A DNA stretch of 64,000 bases from NCBI GenBank assembly GCA_963811365.1, contig CAWEQW010000002.1:186001-250000 (forward strand), in the 5' to 3' direction. This DNA is from CAWEQW01 sp963811365 (GTDB taxonomy: Bacteria; Actinomycetota; Actinomycetes; Propionibacteriales; Nocardioidaceae). The position numbers and the translations under genes were made by a program. The notes below the pieces were generated by a model, which was not told where the DNA came from, made no database searches, and saw only the letters and a program-made list of their open reading frames with translations. How positions within the stretch are numbered: position 1 is the first letter of the stretch; each line of letters starts with the position of its first letter. Of the stretch, positions 25,350 to 34,136 are shown one piece after another.

Positions 25350-26359
25350 CCCGTGCCGCCGTGGTCGCGGCGGCGGCGCTGCTCGCGGCCACCGGCTGCA
25401 GCGCCGGCGCCCCGCACGCCGGGGGAGTGACCGGCGCGCCGCGCTCCGGCACCCCCGGGCCGGCCTCGCCCAGCGCCGGCGGCCCCGTCGGCACGACGCC
25501 GGCCGCTCCGCACGCCCTGCGGGTCCAGACGGCGACCTGGCGACTCCCGGAACGGGTCAGCCGCGAGGTCGCGGTGCGGGTCCCCGGCGGCGCCGTGCTC
25601 GCCGGAGGCCTGCTGCCCGGAGACGTCTCCACCGCGCGCACCTTCCGGGTGCGGCTGCCCGCGGGCACGACCTCGCGGCTCGCTCCGCTCCCCACCGCCG
25701 CGCACGACGCGGCAGGCGCCCTCGTCAACGGCCGCCCCGCCGTGCTGGGCGGCGGCGCGGCGACCGAGCTCGGCGCCGTCCAGCGCCTCGCTGCGGACGG
25801 GGCCTGGCACGCGACCGGGTCGCTGCCCGGCGCCCGCTCCGACCTGGGCGCCCTGTCGTACGGCGGGACGGCGGTGGTCGTCGGCGGCTACGACGGGGTG
25901 CGCCTGCCGCGGCAGCTGCTCGACACCCGGGACGGCCGACGGTTCGCCACGCTCGGAACCCTGCCGGCGGGCGTCCGGTACGCAGCCGTGGCGCGGATCG
26001 GCCGGACGGCCTGGGTGATCGGTGGCGAGCGGGGCGGCCGGGAGCTCACCACGGTGCACGCCGTGGACCTGCGCAGCGGGCGGGTGCGCGCGACCCGGCA
26101 GCTGCCGAGGGCCACCGGGCACGCCGCCGCCGTGGTGCTGGGCGGCCGGATCCTGCTGGTGGGCGGCCGGACGACGCCGGACCGGCCCACCGCGGCGATG
26201 TGGTGGTTCTCGCCCGCGAACCGCACCTGGCGTCGTGCGGGCCGGCTGCCGCGCCCCCTGGCGGACGCGCCGGCGGTGGTCGCGCACGGGACCGCCTACC
26301 TGTTCGGCGGGGAGTCGCCGGACTTCACCGACCGGGTCACCGAGCTGACCTGGCGGTGA
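25346..26359 (+). CDS. Kelch-like beta-propeller lipoprotein
   Basis: 337 residues. The N-terminus is short and hydrophobic, ending LLAATGC, a lipobox with Cys18. A low-complexity Gly/Pro/Ser linker precedes kelch-type repeats: ALVNGRPAVLGGG, ALSYGGTAVVVGGYDG, RTAWVIGGERGG, AVVLGGRILLVGGR, GTAYLFGGESPDF, each ending in the Gly-Gly of the blade. It overlaps the preceding YVTN propeller gene by four bases, so two different propeller lipoproteins are made together. The pair may act as a surface complex. A partner or ligand is not evident from the sequence. Confidence 0.85.
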   Translation: MTRAAVVAAAALLAATGCSAGAPHAGGVTGAPRSGTPGPASPSAGGPVGTTPAAPHALRVQTATWRLPERVSREVAVRVPGGAVLAGGLLPGDVSTARTFRVRLPAGTTSRLAPLPTAAHDAAGALVNGRPAVLGGGAATELGAVQRLAADGAWHATGSLPGARSDLGALSYGGTAVVVGGYDGVRLPRQLLDTRDGRRFATLGTLPAGVRYAAVARIGRTAWVIGGERGGRELTTVHAVDLRSGRVRATRQLPRATGHAAAVVLGGRILLVGGRTTPDRPTAAMWWFSPANRTWRRAGRLPRPLADAPAVVAHGTAYLFGGESPDFTDRVTELTWR

Positions 26360-26402
26360 GGGGGAGCGCGGAGGCGCCGCGGTCCCCGGGAGGCCCGCCC
26401 GG

Positions 26403-27224
26403 TCAGTCGGTGAGCCCGCGGGTCAGCAGCACGACCGTGACGAACCTCCGGTAGAGCCGCAGCGGGTCGGAGTCCGTGATCGACACCTCGGTGGCGCCGC
26501 TGCGGGTGACACCGCCGACCCAGGTGGCCAGCTCGGCGAGGTCCTCCGTGCGGACCGTGACGGTCAGCATCGCCGGGAGGCCGATCTCCGGCGCGCCGGC
26601 CCGGTCCAGCGCCAGCACCGCCTGCTCGGCCTGCCCGCGGATCAGGGCGCAGGCGTCCTCCGGGTGCAGGCTCTCGGCGGCGAACCGGGACACCGCGGTC
26701 TTCACGACGGCGGTCCGCGCGTCCGGCAGCACGCGCCGGGCCTCCATGGCCGTCACGTCGTCCCCGGTCACCAGCACCACCGGCACCCCGTACGCCTGGG
26801 CGACCAGCGCGTTGATCCCCGACTCGCCGACCACGGTGCCGTTGAGCCGCACCTGGACGACGACGTCCGGGTTGTAGGTGTGCGACAGCGTCGAGGCGGT
26901 GCCCGCCGAGCCGTGGTAGGAGACGAAGAAGACCGCGTCGAACGACGCGTCGAGCCCCTGCATCATGTACATCGCCTTGTGCCGGCCCGACAGGTAGCGC
27001 GCCCGACCGGCCAGCGCCTCCGGCCGGAGGTTCTGCATCGAGGAGTGCGAGTCGTTGACCAGGAAGTGGTCGGCGCCGGCCGCCAGCGCACCGTCGATCG
27101 CGGCGTTGACCTCCTCCTGCAGAAGCCCGCGGTAGGCGGCGTACTCCGGCCGTCCGGGCAGGCACTGCCCCCAGTCGACGACGCCGGCGGTGCCTTCCAT
27201 GTCCGAGGAGATGAAGATCTTCAC
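26403..27224 (-). CDS. M55-family D-aminopeptidase (DppA-like)
   Basis: 273-residue zinc peptidase. The conserved ligands are visible: SSDMEGTAG (Asp8 and Glu10), VNDSHSSMQN (His), VSYHGSAGT (His) and VVGESGIN (Glu). In B. subtilis DppA the enzyme cleaves D-Ala-D-Ala dipeptides and assembles into a decamer. A peptide-transport operon is not adjacent, so it may recycle peptidoglycan-derived D-amino acids on its own. The start is GTG with no clear ribosome site; TAGGAC on the minus strand (27236 to 27231) ends seven bases before it, suggesting a leaderless message. Confidence 0.92.
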   Translation of the reverse strand: MKIFISSDMEGTAGVVDWGQCLPGRPEYAAYRGLLQEEVNAAIDGALAAGADHFLVNDSHSSMQNLRPEALAGRARYLSGRHKAMYMMQGLDASFDAVFFVSYHGSAGTASTLSHTYNPDVVVQVRLNGTVVGESGINALVAQAYGVPVVLVTGDDVTAMEARRVLPDARTAVVKTAVSRFAAESLHPEDACALIRGQAEQAVLALDRAGAPEIGLPAMLTVTVRTEDLAELATWVGGVTRSGATEVSITDSDPLRLYRRFVTVVLLTRGLTD

Positions 27225-27391
27225 CGCCCCGTCCTACCACCCGAGAATGCCGGCCCGGCGAGGCACTGAGGGCGGGGCGGGAAAAGGAGACGAGCGGCGG
27301 GCCTCTCGGGGACCAAGGACCCGTGCGCGGCGGTCGGGACGAGGTCATGGTGAGTGACGAGGCCTCACGGCCGTGTGGCGAGGAGGTTGGC

Positions 27392-27793
27392 ATGACCGAT
27401 CTGGTCGAGATGACGATCGACGAGTGTCTCGAGCGGCTGGAGAAGGGGACGTACGGACGCGTGGCGCTGGCCACCCCCGTGGGCCCTCGGATCATCCCGG
27501 TGAACTACGCGATGTACGACGACGCCATCGTCTTCCGCACCACGCCGTACAGCGAGATCGGGACGTACGGCGCCAATCTCGACGCCGCGTTCGAGGTCGA
27601 CGACGTGGACGTGACCACGGACACCGGCTGGAGCGTCGTCGCGGTCGGCAAGCTGACCGTCATCGACGACCCGGTGGAGCTGGTGGACCTGCAGCGGGGC
27701 TGGGAGCCGCGACCGTGGGCGGACGGCATGCGACGTCGCTACTTCAAGCTGGTCTGGCGCAACGTGACCGGGCGGAGCCTCGGACGGATGTGA
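27392..27793 (+). CDS. Pyridoxamine 5'-phosphate oxidase-family (split beta-barrel flavin) protein
   Basis: 133-residue FMN- or F420-binding-fold protein. LEKGTYGRVALATPVGPRIIPVNYAMYDDAIVFRT is the conserved strand-turn-strand region of the pyridoxamine-phosphate-oxidase-like family, and WSVVAVGKLTVIDDP the second half. Proteins of this size are often nitroimidazole/F420-dependent reductase-like or stress-induced proteins. The start is ATG 27392, chosen because AGGAGG lies five bases before it; in-frame starts upstream lack this. The substrate is unknown. The gene lies 168 bases after the divergent M55 gene. Confidence 0.85.
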   Translation: MTDLVEMTIDECLERLEKGTYGRVALATPVGPRIIPVNYAMYDDAIVFRTTPYSEIGTYGANLDAAFEVDDVDVTTDTGWSVVAVGKLTVIDDPVELVDLQRGWEPRPWADGMRRRYFKLVWRNVTGRSLGRM

Positions 27794-27899
27794 CGGGGTC
27801 CGCACGGGCCCCGCGCCGATGCCTTCATGTTCGTGCAGTCGCACAACGATGAGGGCCCGAAGTCGTCGCTTCATGTCCCCGGGTGCGTCAGTGTTGACC

Positions 27900-28070
27900 C
27901 GGGGACACCCTCCGGTCCCCGAGGTAGCTCCCGCTTCCCCCCCGCGGGAGCCCGGGTGCCAGGCGACGATCTGGCGGCTCGACGACGGAGGGCAGTCATC
28001 CCCCCGGCTGCCCTCCCGTCGTCGTCTTCGCGCGGGGTGTCCCTTCGCGACAGGGAGGCGAAGGGGCACC
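27900..28070 (+). ncRNA. Probable 6C RNA (two C-loop hairpins plus flanking stems)
   Basis: Four hairpins lie in a row in a 363-base gene-free interval. A 7-bp stem (27900-27906/27915-27921) comes first. Next, GCTCCCGC/GCGGGAGC (27927-27934/27944-27951) encloses a loop with seven consecutive C. Then a 16-bp stem with one bulge (27980-27995/28008-28024) encloses a loop with six C (28000-28005). Last, a 13-bp stem with one mismatch (28036-28048/28058-28070) may be the terminator. Two stem-loops with at least six cytosines in each loop is the defining architecture of the actinobacterial 6C RNA. Strand follows from the C-runs. The ends are approximate and no promoter was located. Confidence 0.65.
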
Positions 28071-28144
28071 GGAGACCGGCAGCTCGGTCGCCGCGCCGGA
28101 CCGCGCTCACACCCCGGCCATGGCGTCGGAGCCGCGTCGGCTGG

Positions 28145-28150
28145 CAGGAT
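28145..28150 (+). promoter_or_regulatory. Candidate -10-like element for leaderless phosphatase transcript
   Basis: CAGGAT ends seven bases before the GTG at 28157. The first base departs from TANNNT, so this is weak on its own. Alternatively the phosphatase is read through from the 6C-like region. Confidence 0.3.
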
Positions 28151-28156
28151 CGACCC

Positions 28157-30295
28157 GTGGAGCAGAGCCAGAAGGGGCACCCTCCGTCGCCCCTGCCCGA
28201 CGCTGCGCTCCTGGACGCCGTCCCGGCGATCGCCGTCCTGCTCGAGCCGGACGGCTCGGTCCGGCTCGCCAACGCGCGGGCGCGCAGCTTCGTGGGACAG
28301 CCGGTCGTGCGGCTGTTCGGGGACCAGGACGCGCCGGGCCTCTTCGACGCCTCGTTCGCCGGGCCGTTCGACGACGTGCTGGGCCAGGCGGTGCAGGGCC
28401 ACCACTGGGACGGCGAGGCAGCCCTGCTGGACCGGGAGGGCGCACTGCGGCCGGCGACGCTGTCGATGGACCCGGTCGTCGAGGACGGCGTCGTACGTGC
28501 CGTCCTGCTGGCCGCCGACGAGGCGACGAGCAGGACCGTCGCCCAGCGGCGCGCGACCCGGCTGACCCAGCTCGCCCGGGTCACCAACGAGCTGCTGCGC
28601 GCACCGGACCTCGACGCGGTCACCACCGTGGTCATCGAGCACCTCGCCGACGTCGCTGGTGCCACCGTGGCGTCGTTGTCACTGGTCTCCGGCGACCGGC
28701 TCGTGCTGATGGGGCTGCGCGGCGGCGCCGAGGGCGCGGCGGCGCGCTGGTCGTCGTTCCCGCTGGAGGATCCGACGCCGGCCGGCGACGCGCTGAGGGC
28801 CCGGCACTCGCTCGTGCTCACCGGGCAGGCCGAGATCCGTCGCCACTACCCGGACCTCGAGCGGGCCGCCGAGGGCGAGCGGTCGATGGTCTGCCTGCCG
28901 ATGTTCGTCGCGGACCGGCCGATCGGCGTGGTGACCATGTCGTTCCCCGGCCGCCGGACCGTGGACGCCGCGGAGCTGGAGTTCCTCGGCATCCTCGCCG
29001 ACACCTGCGCCCAGGCCGTCGACCGGCTGCGGGCGACCGCCGAGGCCGCCGACCGGGCGAGCAAGCTCGAGTTCCTCGCCGAGGCGGGTGCCGAGCTGCT
29101 CAGCAGCCTGGACTACACCGCGACGCTGGAGCGGGTGGCCCGGCTCGCCGTGCCGTGGTTCGCCGACTGGTGCTCGATCGCGCTCGACCAGGACGGCGAG
29201 CTGCGCACGCTCGCGGTGGCGCACGTCGACCCGGCCAAGATCGCGCTCGCCAGGGAGTTCCAGCGCCGCTACCCGACCGACCCGGACGCGCCCAGCGGCG
29301 CCTACCACGTGCTGCGCACCGGGGTCAGCGAGCTCACCCCCGAGATCACCGACGAGATGATCGAGGCGGCCGTCGTCGACGACGAGCAGCTCGCGATGGT
29401 GCACGAGCTCAACCTGCGCAGCGCGCTGGTGGCTCCGCTGAAGACCAAGGACCGGGTCTTCGGCGTGGTCACCTGGGTGGCGGGGGAGGGCGGACGCCGG
29501 TTCACCGAGGCGGACCTGGCCTTCGGCGAGGAGCTCGCGGGCCGGGCGGCGATCGCCATCGACAACGCGCACCTGCACAGCGACCTGCGCGAGGTCACCG
29601 TCCGGCTGCAGCGGGCGGTCCTCCCCGGACGACTTCCCGAGCTGCCGGGGTGGCGGATCGCGGCCAGCTACGCGCCGGCGGGCAGCAGCGACGCGGGTGG
29701 CGACTTCTACGACGTGATCCCGCTGCGCCGGGGACGCGTGGCCGCCTTCGTCGGCGACGTGATGGGCCGCGGGCTGCACGCCGCGGCGGCGATGGCCCAG
29801 GTGCGCGCGGCGATCCGGGCCTTCCTCGCCGTGGAGGACGCACCAGGGTCGGTGCTGGAGCGGTTGGACGTGTTCTTCGAGCGGTTCGCCCTCGACCAGC
29901 TCGTGACGCTCGTGTACGCCGTGGCGGACCCCGCCAACGACGAGCTCGAGGTGATCAACGCCGGCCACCCGCCTCCCGTGGTTCGCCGCCGGGACGGGAG
30001 CACCGAGCTGGTCGGCGCCGGCGGCGGGCTGCTGCTGGGCGCCGGCGGCGGTGAGCGTCGCGTCGAGCGGGTCCGGTTCGAGGCGGGTGACAGCCTGATC
30101 GCCTACACCGACGGGCTCGTGGAGCGGCGCGCGGAGGACATCGACGTGGGCCAGCAGCGGCTCCTCGCGGCGCTGCCGATGCTCGACGGGGGTCCCGGCG
30201 GGGGTGCCGACGCGGCCCTGGCGCGGCTCATCGAGGCGGTCCGGGACCAGACTCGCGACGACGACGTGGCAGCGCTGCTCCTCACCCGTACCTGA
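28157..30295 (+). CDS. PAS-GAF-GAF-SpoIIE (PP2C-type) serine phosphatase
   Basis: 712-residue signalling phosphatase. A PAS-like domain covers about residues 14-125 (AIAVLLEPDGSVRLANARA). Two GAF domains follow, at about 150-300 and 325-480, each ending in the helix seen in DTCAQAVDRLRATAEAADRASK and AGRAAIAIDNAHLHSDLREV. The SpoIIE/RsbU catalytic domain has metal-binding Asp residues in DAGGDFYDVIPL, FVGDVMGRGLHAAAAMA and LIAYTDGLVERR. It has no transmembrane helix or HATPase domain. Such proteins dephosphorylate anti-anti-sigma factors in partner-switching pathways; no such partner is in the window. It is followed by kdpD 186 bases later. Confidence 0.93.
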   Translation: MEQSQKGHPPSPLPDAALLDAVPAIAVLLEPDGSVRLANARARSFVGQPVVRLFGDQDAPGLFDASFAGPFDDVLGQAVQGHHWDGEAALLDREGALRPATLSMDPVVEDGVVRAVLLAADEATSRTVAQRRATRLTQLARVTNELLRAPDLDAVTTVVIEHLADVAGATVASLSLVSGDRLVLMGLRGGAEGAAARWSSFPLEDPTPAGDALRARHSLVLTGQAEIRRHYPDLERAAEGERSMVCLPMFVADRPIGVVTMSFPGRRTVDAAELEFLGILADTCAQAVDRLRATAEAADRASKLEFLAEAGAELLSSLDYTATLERVARLAVPWFADWCSIALDQDGELRTLAVAHVDPAKIALAREFQRRYPTDPDAPSGAYHVLRTGVSELTPEITDEMIEAAVVDDEQLAMVHELNLRSALVAPLKTKDRVFGVVTWVAGEGGRRFTEADLAFGEELAGRAAIAIDNAHLHSDLREVTVRLQRAVLPGRLPELPGWRIAASYAPAGSSDAGGDFYDVIPLRRGRVAAFVGDVMGRGLHAAAAMAQVRAAIRAFLAVEDAPGSVLERLDVFFERFALDQLVTLVYAVADPANDELEVINAGHPPPVVRRRDGSTELVGAGGGLLLGAGGGERRVERVRFEAGDSLIAYTDGLVERRAEDIDVGQQRLLAALPMLDGGPGGGADAALARLIEAVRDQTRDDDVAALLLTRT

Positions 30296-30469
30296 CCTCG
30301 GAGCGGGTCATCCCGGGTCGGCCGGTGTGCGCGCCCGGCTCGCCGGCCGCCAGCCGGATGCTGCCGCCGTCCCCATCACGTCACCGCTGCCAGTGTCGCC
30401 ACGGGCGCTAACAGGACCCTAACGGCGGAGTCGTAGGGCCTTCGGTCCCGCGGTGGCTCGGCGGCGGGG

Positions 30470-30475
30470 CAGACT
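30470..30475 (+). promoter_or_regulatory. Candidate -10-like element for leaderless kdpD transcript
   Basis: CAGACT ends seven bases before the GTG at 30482. Spacing matches the other leaderless candidates, but the hexamer differs from TANNNT at its first base. Confidence 0.3.
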
Positions 30476-30481
30476 GGCTGC

Positions 30482-33097
30482 GTGAGTCGCGGGAAGCTCC
30501 GGGTCTACCTCGGCGCCGCGCCCGGCGTCGGCAAGACGTACGCGATGCTGGCCGAGGGGCAGCGGCGACTGGTGCGCGGCACCGACGTGGTCGTCGGCCT
30601 CGTCGAGACCCATGGGCGCGCGCACACCGCCGAGCTGGTGAGCGGGTTCGAGGTCGTGCCGCGCCGGACGCTGGAGCACCGCGGCGCGAGCTTCGCGGAG
30701 ATGGACGTGGACGCGGTGCTCGCCCGGCACCCGCAGGTCGCGCTCGTCGACGAGCTGGCGCACACCAACGTGCCCGGCACCCGCAACGACAAGCGGTGGA
30801 GCGACGTCGAGGAGCTGCTCGCGGCCGGTATCGACGTGATCACGACGGTGAACATCCAGCACCTCGAGACCGTCAACGACGTGGTGGAGAAGATCACCGG
30901 CGTGCCGCAGCGGGAGACCGTGCCCGACGCCGTCGTGCGTGCGGCCGACCAGGTGGAGCTCGTCGACATGGCGCCGGAGGCCCTGCGTCGGCGGATGGCG
31001 CACGGCAACGTGTACCCGCCGGAGAAGGTGGACGCCGCGCTCGGCAACTACTTCCGGGTCGGCAACCTGACCGCGCTGCGCGAGCTGGCGCTGCTCTGGA
31101 CCGCCGACAAGGTCGACGAGGCGCTGCAGCGGTACCGCGTCGAGCACCACATCGGCGAGACCTGGGAGACCCGGGAACGGGTGGTGGTGGCACTCACCGG
31201 CGGGCCCGAGGGACCGACGCTGGTCCGGCGCGCCGCCCGGATCGCGGCCCGCTCCCGCGGCGGTGACCTGCTCGCGGTGCACGTCACCCGCTCCGACGGC
31301 CTGGTGGGCGCCTCGCCGGGCGCGCTGGCAGCCCAGCGACGGCTCGTGGAGTCGCTCGGTGGCAGCTACCACCAGGTGCTCGGCGACGACGTCGCGAGCG
31401 CGCTGCTCACCTTCGCGCGGGCAGAGAACGCCAGCCAGCTCGTCCTCGGCGCCAGCCGGCGGTCCCGGATGGCTGCACTGGTGACGGGGGACGGCATCGG
31501 CGCCTCGACGATCCGCCAGTCCGGGGACATCGACGTGCACATCGTCACGCACTCCCAGACCGGCCGCGGCCGGCACAGGACGCGCGGCCGGCACAGCCTG
31601 AGCAGCCGGCGGCGCGCCCAGGGCTTCGCGCTGGCGGTGCTGCTGCCGCCGGTGCTCGCGCTGCTGCTCGACCTGCTCGACTCGGGCCTCAACCTGACCA
31701 GCGACGTGCTGCTGTTCCTGCTGGTGGTGGTCGTCGTGGCGCTGGTCGGGGGCTTCCTCCCCGCACTGCTGGCGGCGCTGAGCGGCTCGATGCTGCTCAA
31801 CTTCTTCTTCACCCCGCCGACCCGCACCTTCACGATCGCCGAGCGCAACAACGCCCTCGCGCTCGGCGTGTTCGTCGTGGTGGCCGTGCTCGTGAGCTCC
31901 GTGGTGGACCTGGCGTCACGACGTACCCGGGAGGCGGCCCGGTCGGCCGCCGAGTCCGAGACCCTGGCGACCCTGGCCGGCAACGTGCTCCGCGGCCAGA
32001 CCGCGCTGCCGGCGCTGCTGGACAGGGTGCGTGAGGCCTTCGGGCAGAGCTCGGTGACGCTGCTGGAGCGGGTGGGCGGCGTCGAGCCCGCGGTGGGGCC
32101 GGTGGCCGAGTGGCGGGTGGTCGCCAGTGCCGGCTCCACGCCCTGCCCGCGGCCGGAGAGCGGCGACACGGCGCTCCCGGCGAGCGAGGACCTGTCCATG
32201 GTGCTGTGCGGGCGGCCGCTGTTCGCCGACGACCAGAGGCTGCTCGGCGCGTTCGCCGCCCAGGCGGCCGGCCTGCTCGAGCACCGCCGCCTCCAGGAGG
32301 CGGCCGCCGCGGCGGTGCCCCTGGCCGAGGCCGACAAGATGCGGACGGCGCTGCTCGCCGCGGTCGGGCACGACCTGCGCACCCCCCTCGCGACCGCCAA
32401 GGCAGTCGTCACCAGCCTGATGGGCCGGGACGTCGACTGGTCCGCCGGGGACCGGCGCGACCTGCTCGAGACGGCGGACTCGGCCCTCGACCGGCTGAGC
32501 GGCCTCGTCGACAACCTCCTCGACCTGAGCCGCCTTCACGCCGGCGCACTGGCCCTCCTCGCCGCCCCGACGGCGCTCGACGAGGTGGTCGCCCGGGCCC
32601 TGGACGGGATGGGCCCGGCCGGGAGGATGGTCGTGGTGGACGTGCCCGAGGACCTGCCCGAGGTCCTCGTCGACCCGGGACTGCTCGAGCGCGTGCTGGC
32701 CAACCTGCTCGCGAACGCGACCCGGTTCTCGCCCGCGGGGGTGCCGCCGCTGCTCACCGGGAGCCGCCTCGGCGATCGGGTCGAGGTGCGCGTGGTGGAC
32801 CGGGGGCCGGGGATCCCGCCCGAGCAGTGGGACCAGGTGTTCCTGCCGTTCCAGCGGCTCGGGGACACCGACAACACGACCGGGGTGGGCCTCGGCCTCG
32901 CCCTGTCCCGGGGGCTGGTCGAGGCGATGGATGGCACCGTGACTCCCGAGGAGACACCGGGGGGCGGGCTCACCATGGTCGTGGCGGTGCCGTGCGCCCG
33001 GCCCCCCGGGTCCGCGGAGCCCGGGCGCGTCGAGCGCGCGGCCGCGCCGCCGGCTCCCGCCGGCCCGGTGGCGGCGCCCGAGGAGCCGGCCCGGTGA
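30482..33097 (+). CDS. kdpD: Sensor histidine kinase KdpD
   Basis: 871-residue osmosensing/K+-sensing kinase. The N-terminal KdpD domain has Walker A GAAPGVGKTYAML and Walker B-like VALVDELAHTN. A universal-stress-like domain lies at about residues 220-340 (VVVALTGGPEGPTLVRRAAR, LVLGASRRSRM). The DUF4118 membrane region, about 375-475, has four hydrophobic segments. A GAF-like stretch precedes the HisKA motif AAVGHDLRTPLATAK with phospho-acceptor His630. The HATPase shows NLLANATRFSP, VVDRGPGIPP and GVGLGLALS. Its stop overlaps kdpE. The Kdp pump genes kdpFABC are not within this window on either side. Confidence 0.97.
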   Translation: MSRGKLRVYLGAAPGVGKTYAMLAEGQRRLVRGTDVVVGLVETHGRAHTAELVSGFEVVPRRTLEHRGASFAEMDVDAVLARHPQVALVDELAHTNVPGTRNDKRWSDVEELLAAGIDVITTVNIQHLETVNDVVEKITGVPQRETVPDAVVRAADQVELVDMAPEALRRRMAHGNVYPPEKVDAALGNYFRVGNLTALRELALLWTADKVDEALQRYRVEHHIGETWETRERVVVALTGGPEGPTLVRRAARIAARSRGGDLLAVHVTRSDGLVGASPGALAAQRRLVESLGGSYHQVLGDDVASALLTFARAENASQLVLGASRRSRMAALVTGDGIGASTIRQSGDIDVHIVTHSQTGRGRHRTRGRHSLSSRRRAQGFALAVLLPPVLALLLDLLDSGLNLTSDVLLFLLVVVVVALVGGFLPALLAALSGSMLLNFFFTPPTRTFTIAERNNALALGVFVVVAVLVSSVVDLASRRTREAARSAAESETLATLAGNVLRGQTALPALLDRVREAFGQSSVTLLERVGGVEPAVGPVAEWRVVASAGSTPCPRPESGDTALPASEDLSMVLCGRPLFADDQRLLGAFAAQAAGLLEHRRLQEAAAAAVPLAEADKMRTALLAAVGHDLRTPLATAKAVVTSLMGRDVDWSAGDRRDLLETADSALDRLSGLVDNLLDLSRLHAGALALLAAPTALDEVVARALDGMGPAGRMVVVDVPEDLPEVLVDPGLLERVLANLLANATRFSPAGVPPLLTGSRLGDRVEVRVVDRGPGIPPEQWDQVFLPFQRLGDTDNTTGVGLGLALSRGLVEAMDGTVTPEETPGGGLTMVVAVPCARPPGSAEPGRVERAAAPPAPAGPVAAPEEPAR

Positions 33098-33789
33098 CCA
33101 GGGTCCTGGTCGTCGACGACGAGCCACAGATCGTCCGTGCGCTGGCCATCAACCTGCGCGCGCGGCGGTACGACGTGACCACCGCGTCGTCCGGGGCCGA
33201 GGCCCTGACCGTGGCGGCGCAGCACCCGCCCGACATCGTGCTGCTGGACCTCGGGCTGCCAGACATGGACGGCGGCACGGTGATCGAGGGCCTCCGCGGC
33301 TGGTGCAGCGCGCCCATCGTGGTGCTGTCCGGGCGCAGCGACAGCAGCGACAAGGTCGCGGCGCTCGACGCCGGCGCGGACGACTACGTCACCAAGCCGT
33401 TCGGGATGGAGGAGCTCCTGGCGCGGCTGCGGGCGGTCTCGCGCCGGGTCGGCGTGGTCGAGGACGCCCCCGTGGTCGAGCTGGGCGCGATGACGGTCGA
33501 CCTCTCGGCCCGCCGGGTGACGGCGCGGGACCACGAACGGCTCGTCGACGTCCGGCTCACCCCGACGGAGTGGCACCTCCTGGAGGTGCTGCTGCGCAAC
33601 CCCGGCAAGCTGATGAGCCAGAAGCAGCTCCTGCTCGAGGTGTGGGGCCCCGGCTACGACACCGCACAGGGCAACCTCCGGCTGTACATGGCGCAGCTGC
33701 GCCGCAAGCTCGAGCCGGACCCGGCGCGTCCTCGCTATCTGCTGAACGAGCCGGGCATGGGGTACCGCTACCAGCCGGACGCCGGCTGA
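33094..33789 (+). CDS. kdpE: Response regulator KdpE
   Basis: 231-residue OmpR/PhoB-type regulator. The receiver domain has the acidic pair VDDEP, phospho-acceptor Asp52 in LLDLGLPDMDG, the Thr/Ser switch region VVLSGRSDS and Lys in YVTKPFG. The winged-helix DNA-binding domain (about residues 130-225) has LTPTEWHLLEVLLRNPGKLMSQ and the recognition helix GNLRLYMAQLRRKLE. The GTG start overlaps the kdpD stop by four bases. It normally activates kdpFABC under K+ limitation; here its target operon is not seen, so it may act in trans or control other genes. Confidence 0.96.
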   Translation: MTRVLVVDDEPQIVRALAINLRARRYDVTTASSGAEALTVAAQHPPDIVLLDLGLPDMDGGTVIEGLRGWCSAPIVVLSGRSDSSDKVAALDAGADDYVTKPFGMEELLARLRAVSRRVGVVEDAPVVELGAMTVDLSARRVTARDHERLVDVRLTPTEWHLLEVLLRNPGKLMSQKQLLLEVWGPGYDTAQGNLRLYMAQLRRKLEPDPARPRYLLNEPGMGYRYQPDAG

Positions 33790-33857
33790 CCCGGGCAGGC
33801 CGACCGAGCGGTCCGGGCAGGGACCTTCGTCCCGTTCGGGGTGGGTCGGACGAACTA

Positions 33858-33887
33858 TTGTCGGCCGCGACGCGGTCCGCTCTACTT
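33858..33887 (+). promoter_or_regulatory. Candidate promoter for the small protein gene at 33894
   Basis: TTGTCG (33858-33863) is followed after 17 bases by TCTACT/CTACTT, ending at 33887, seven bases before the ATG at 33894. The -35 is good and the -10 is ambiguous. No Shine-Dalgarno sequence is present. Confidence 0.4.
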
Positions 33888-33893
33888 GTCACC

Positions 33894-34136
33894 ATGACGC
33901 CCCAGGAGCTGCGTTCCCGCGCAGCCGTGACCGACCAGCTGTGCCGTCGCTTCCCCGACGTAGCGCGCGAGCAGGTGCAGGGGCTGGTCGCCGAGGCGTT
34001 CGACGCGTTCGCCGGAGCACGCGTCCGCGACTTCGTGGAGGTGCTGGCCGAACGGCAGGTCGCCGACCGGATTCGGGCCGGCGTGACCGCTGCGCCCCTC
34101 GCGACGACGGCGGACGAGGCGGCGATCAGCGCCTGA
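33894..34136 (+). CDS. Small three-helix-bundle-type protein
   Basis: 80 residues. RAAVTDQLCRRFPDVAREQVQGLVAEAFDAFAGARVRDFVEVLAERQVADRI has the pattern of the short three-helix-bundle (dimerisation) proteins common in actinomycetes: a hydrophobic helix ending RFP, a V-x6-V helix, then Arg-x-Phe-V-x-V-L-x-E-R. Function is not known; such proteins are small, cytoplasmic and often lie near signalling genes. The end overlaps by 11 bases the end of the convergent CYTH-CHAD gene. Confidence 0.8.
   Translation: MTPQELRSRAAVTDQLCRRFPDVAREQVQGLVAEAFDAFAGARVRDFVEVLAERQVADRIRAGVTAAPLATTADEAAISA

Noticed and set aside
30296..30481. Possible potassium-pump or small kdpF gene before kdpD.
   Set aside because: No short hydrophobic reading frame with a start is present in the 186-base interval.
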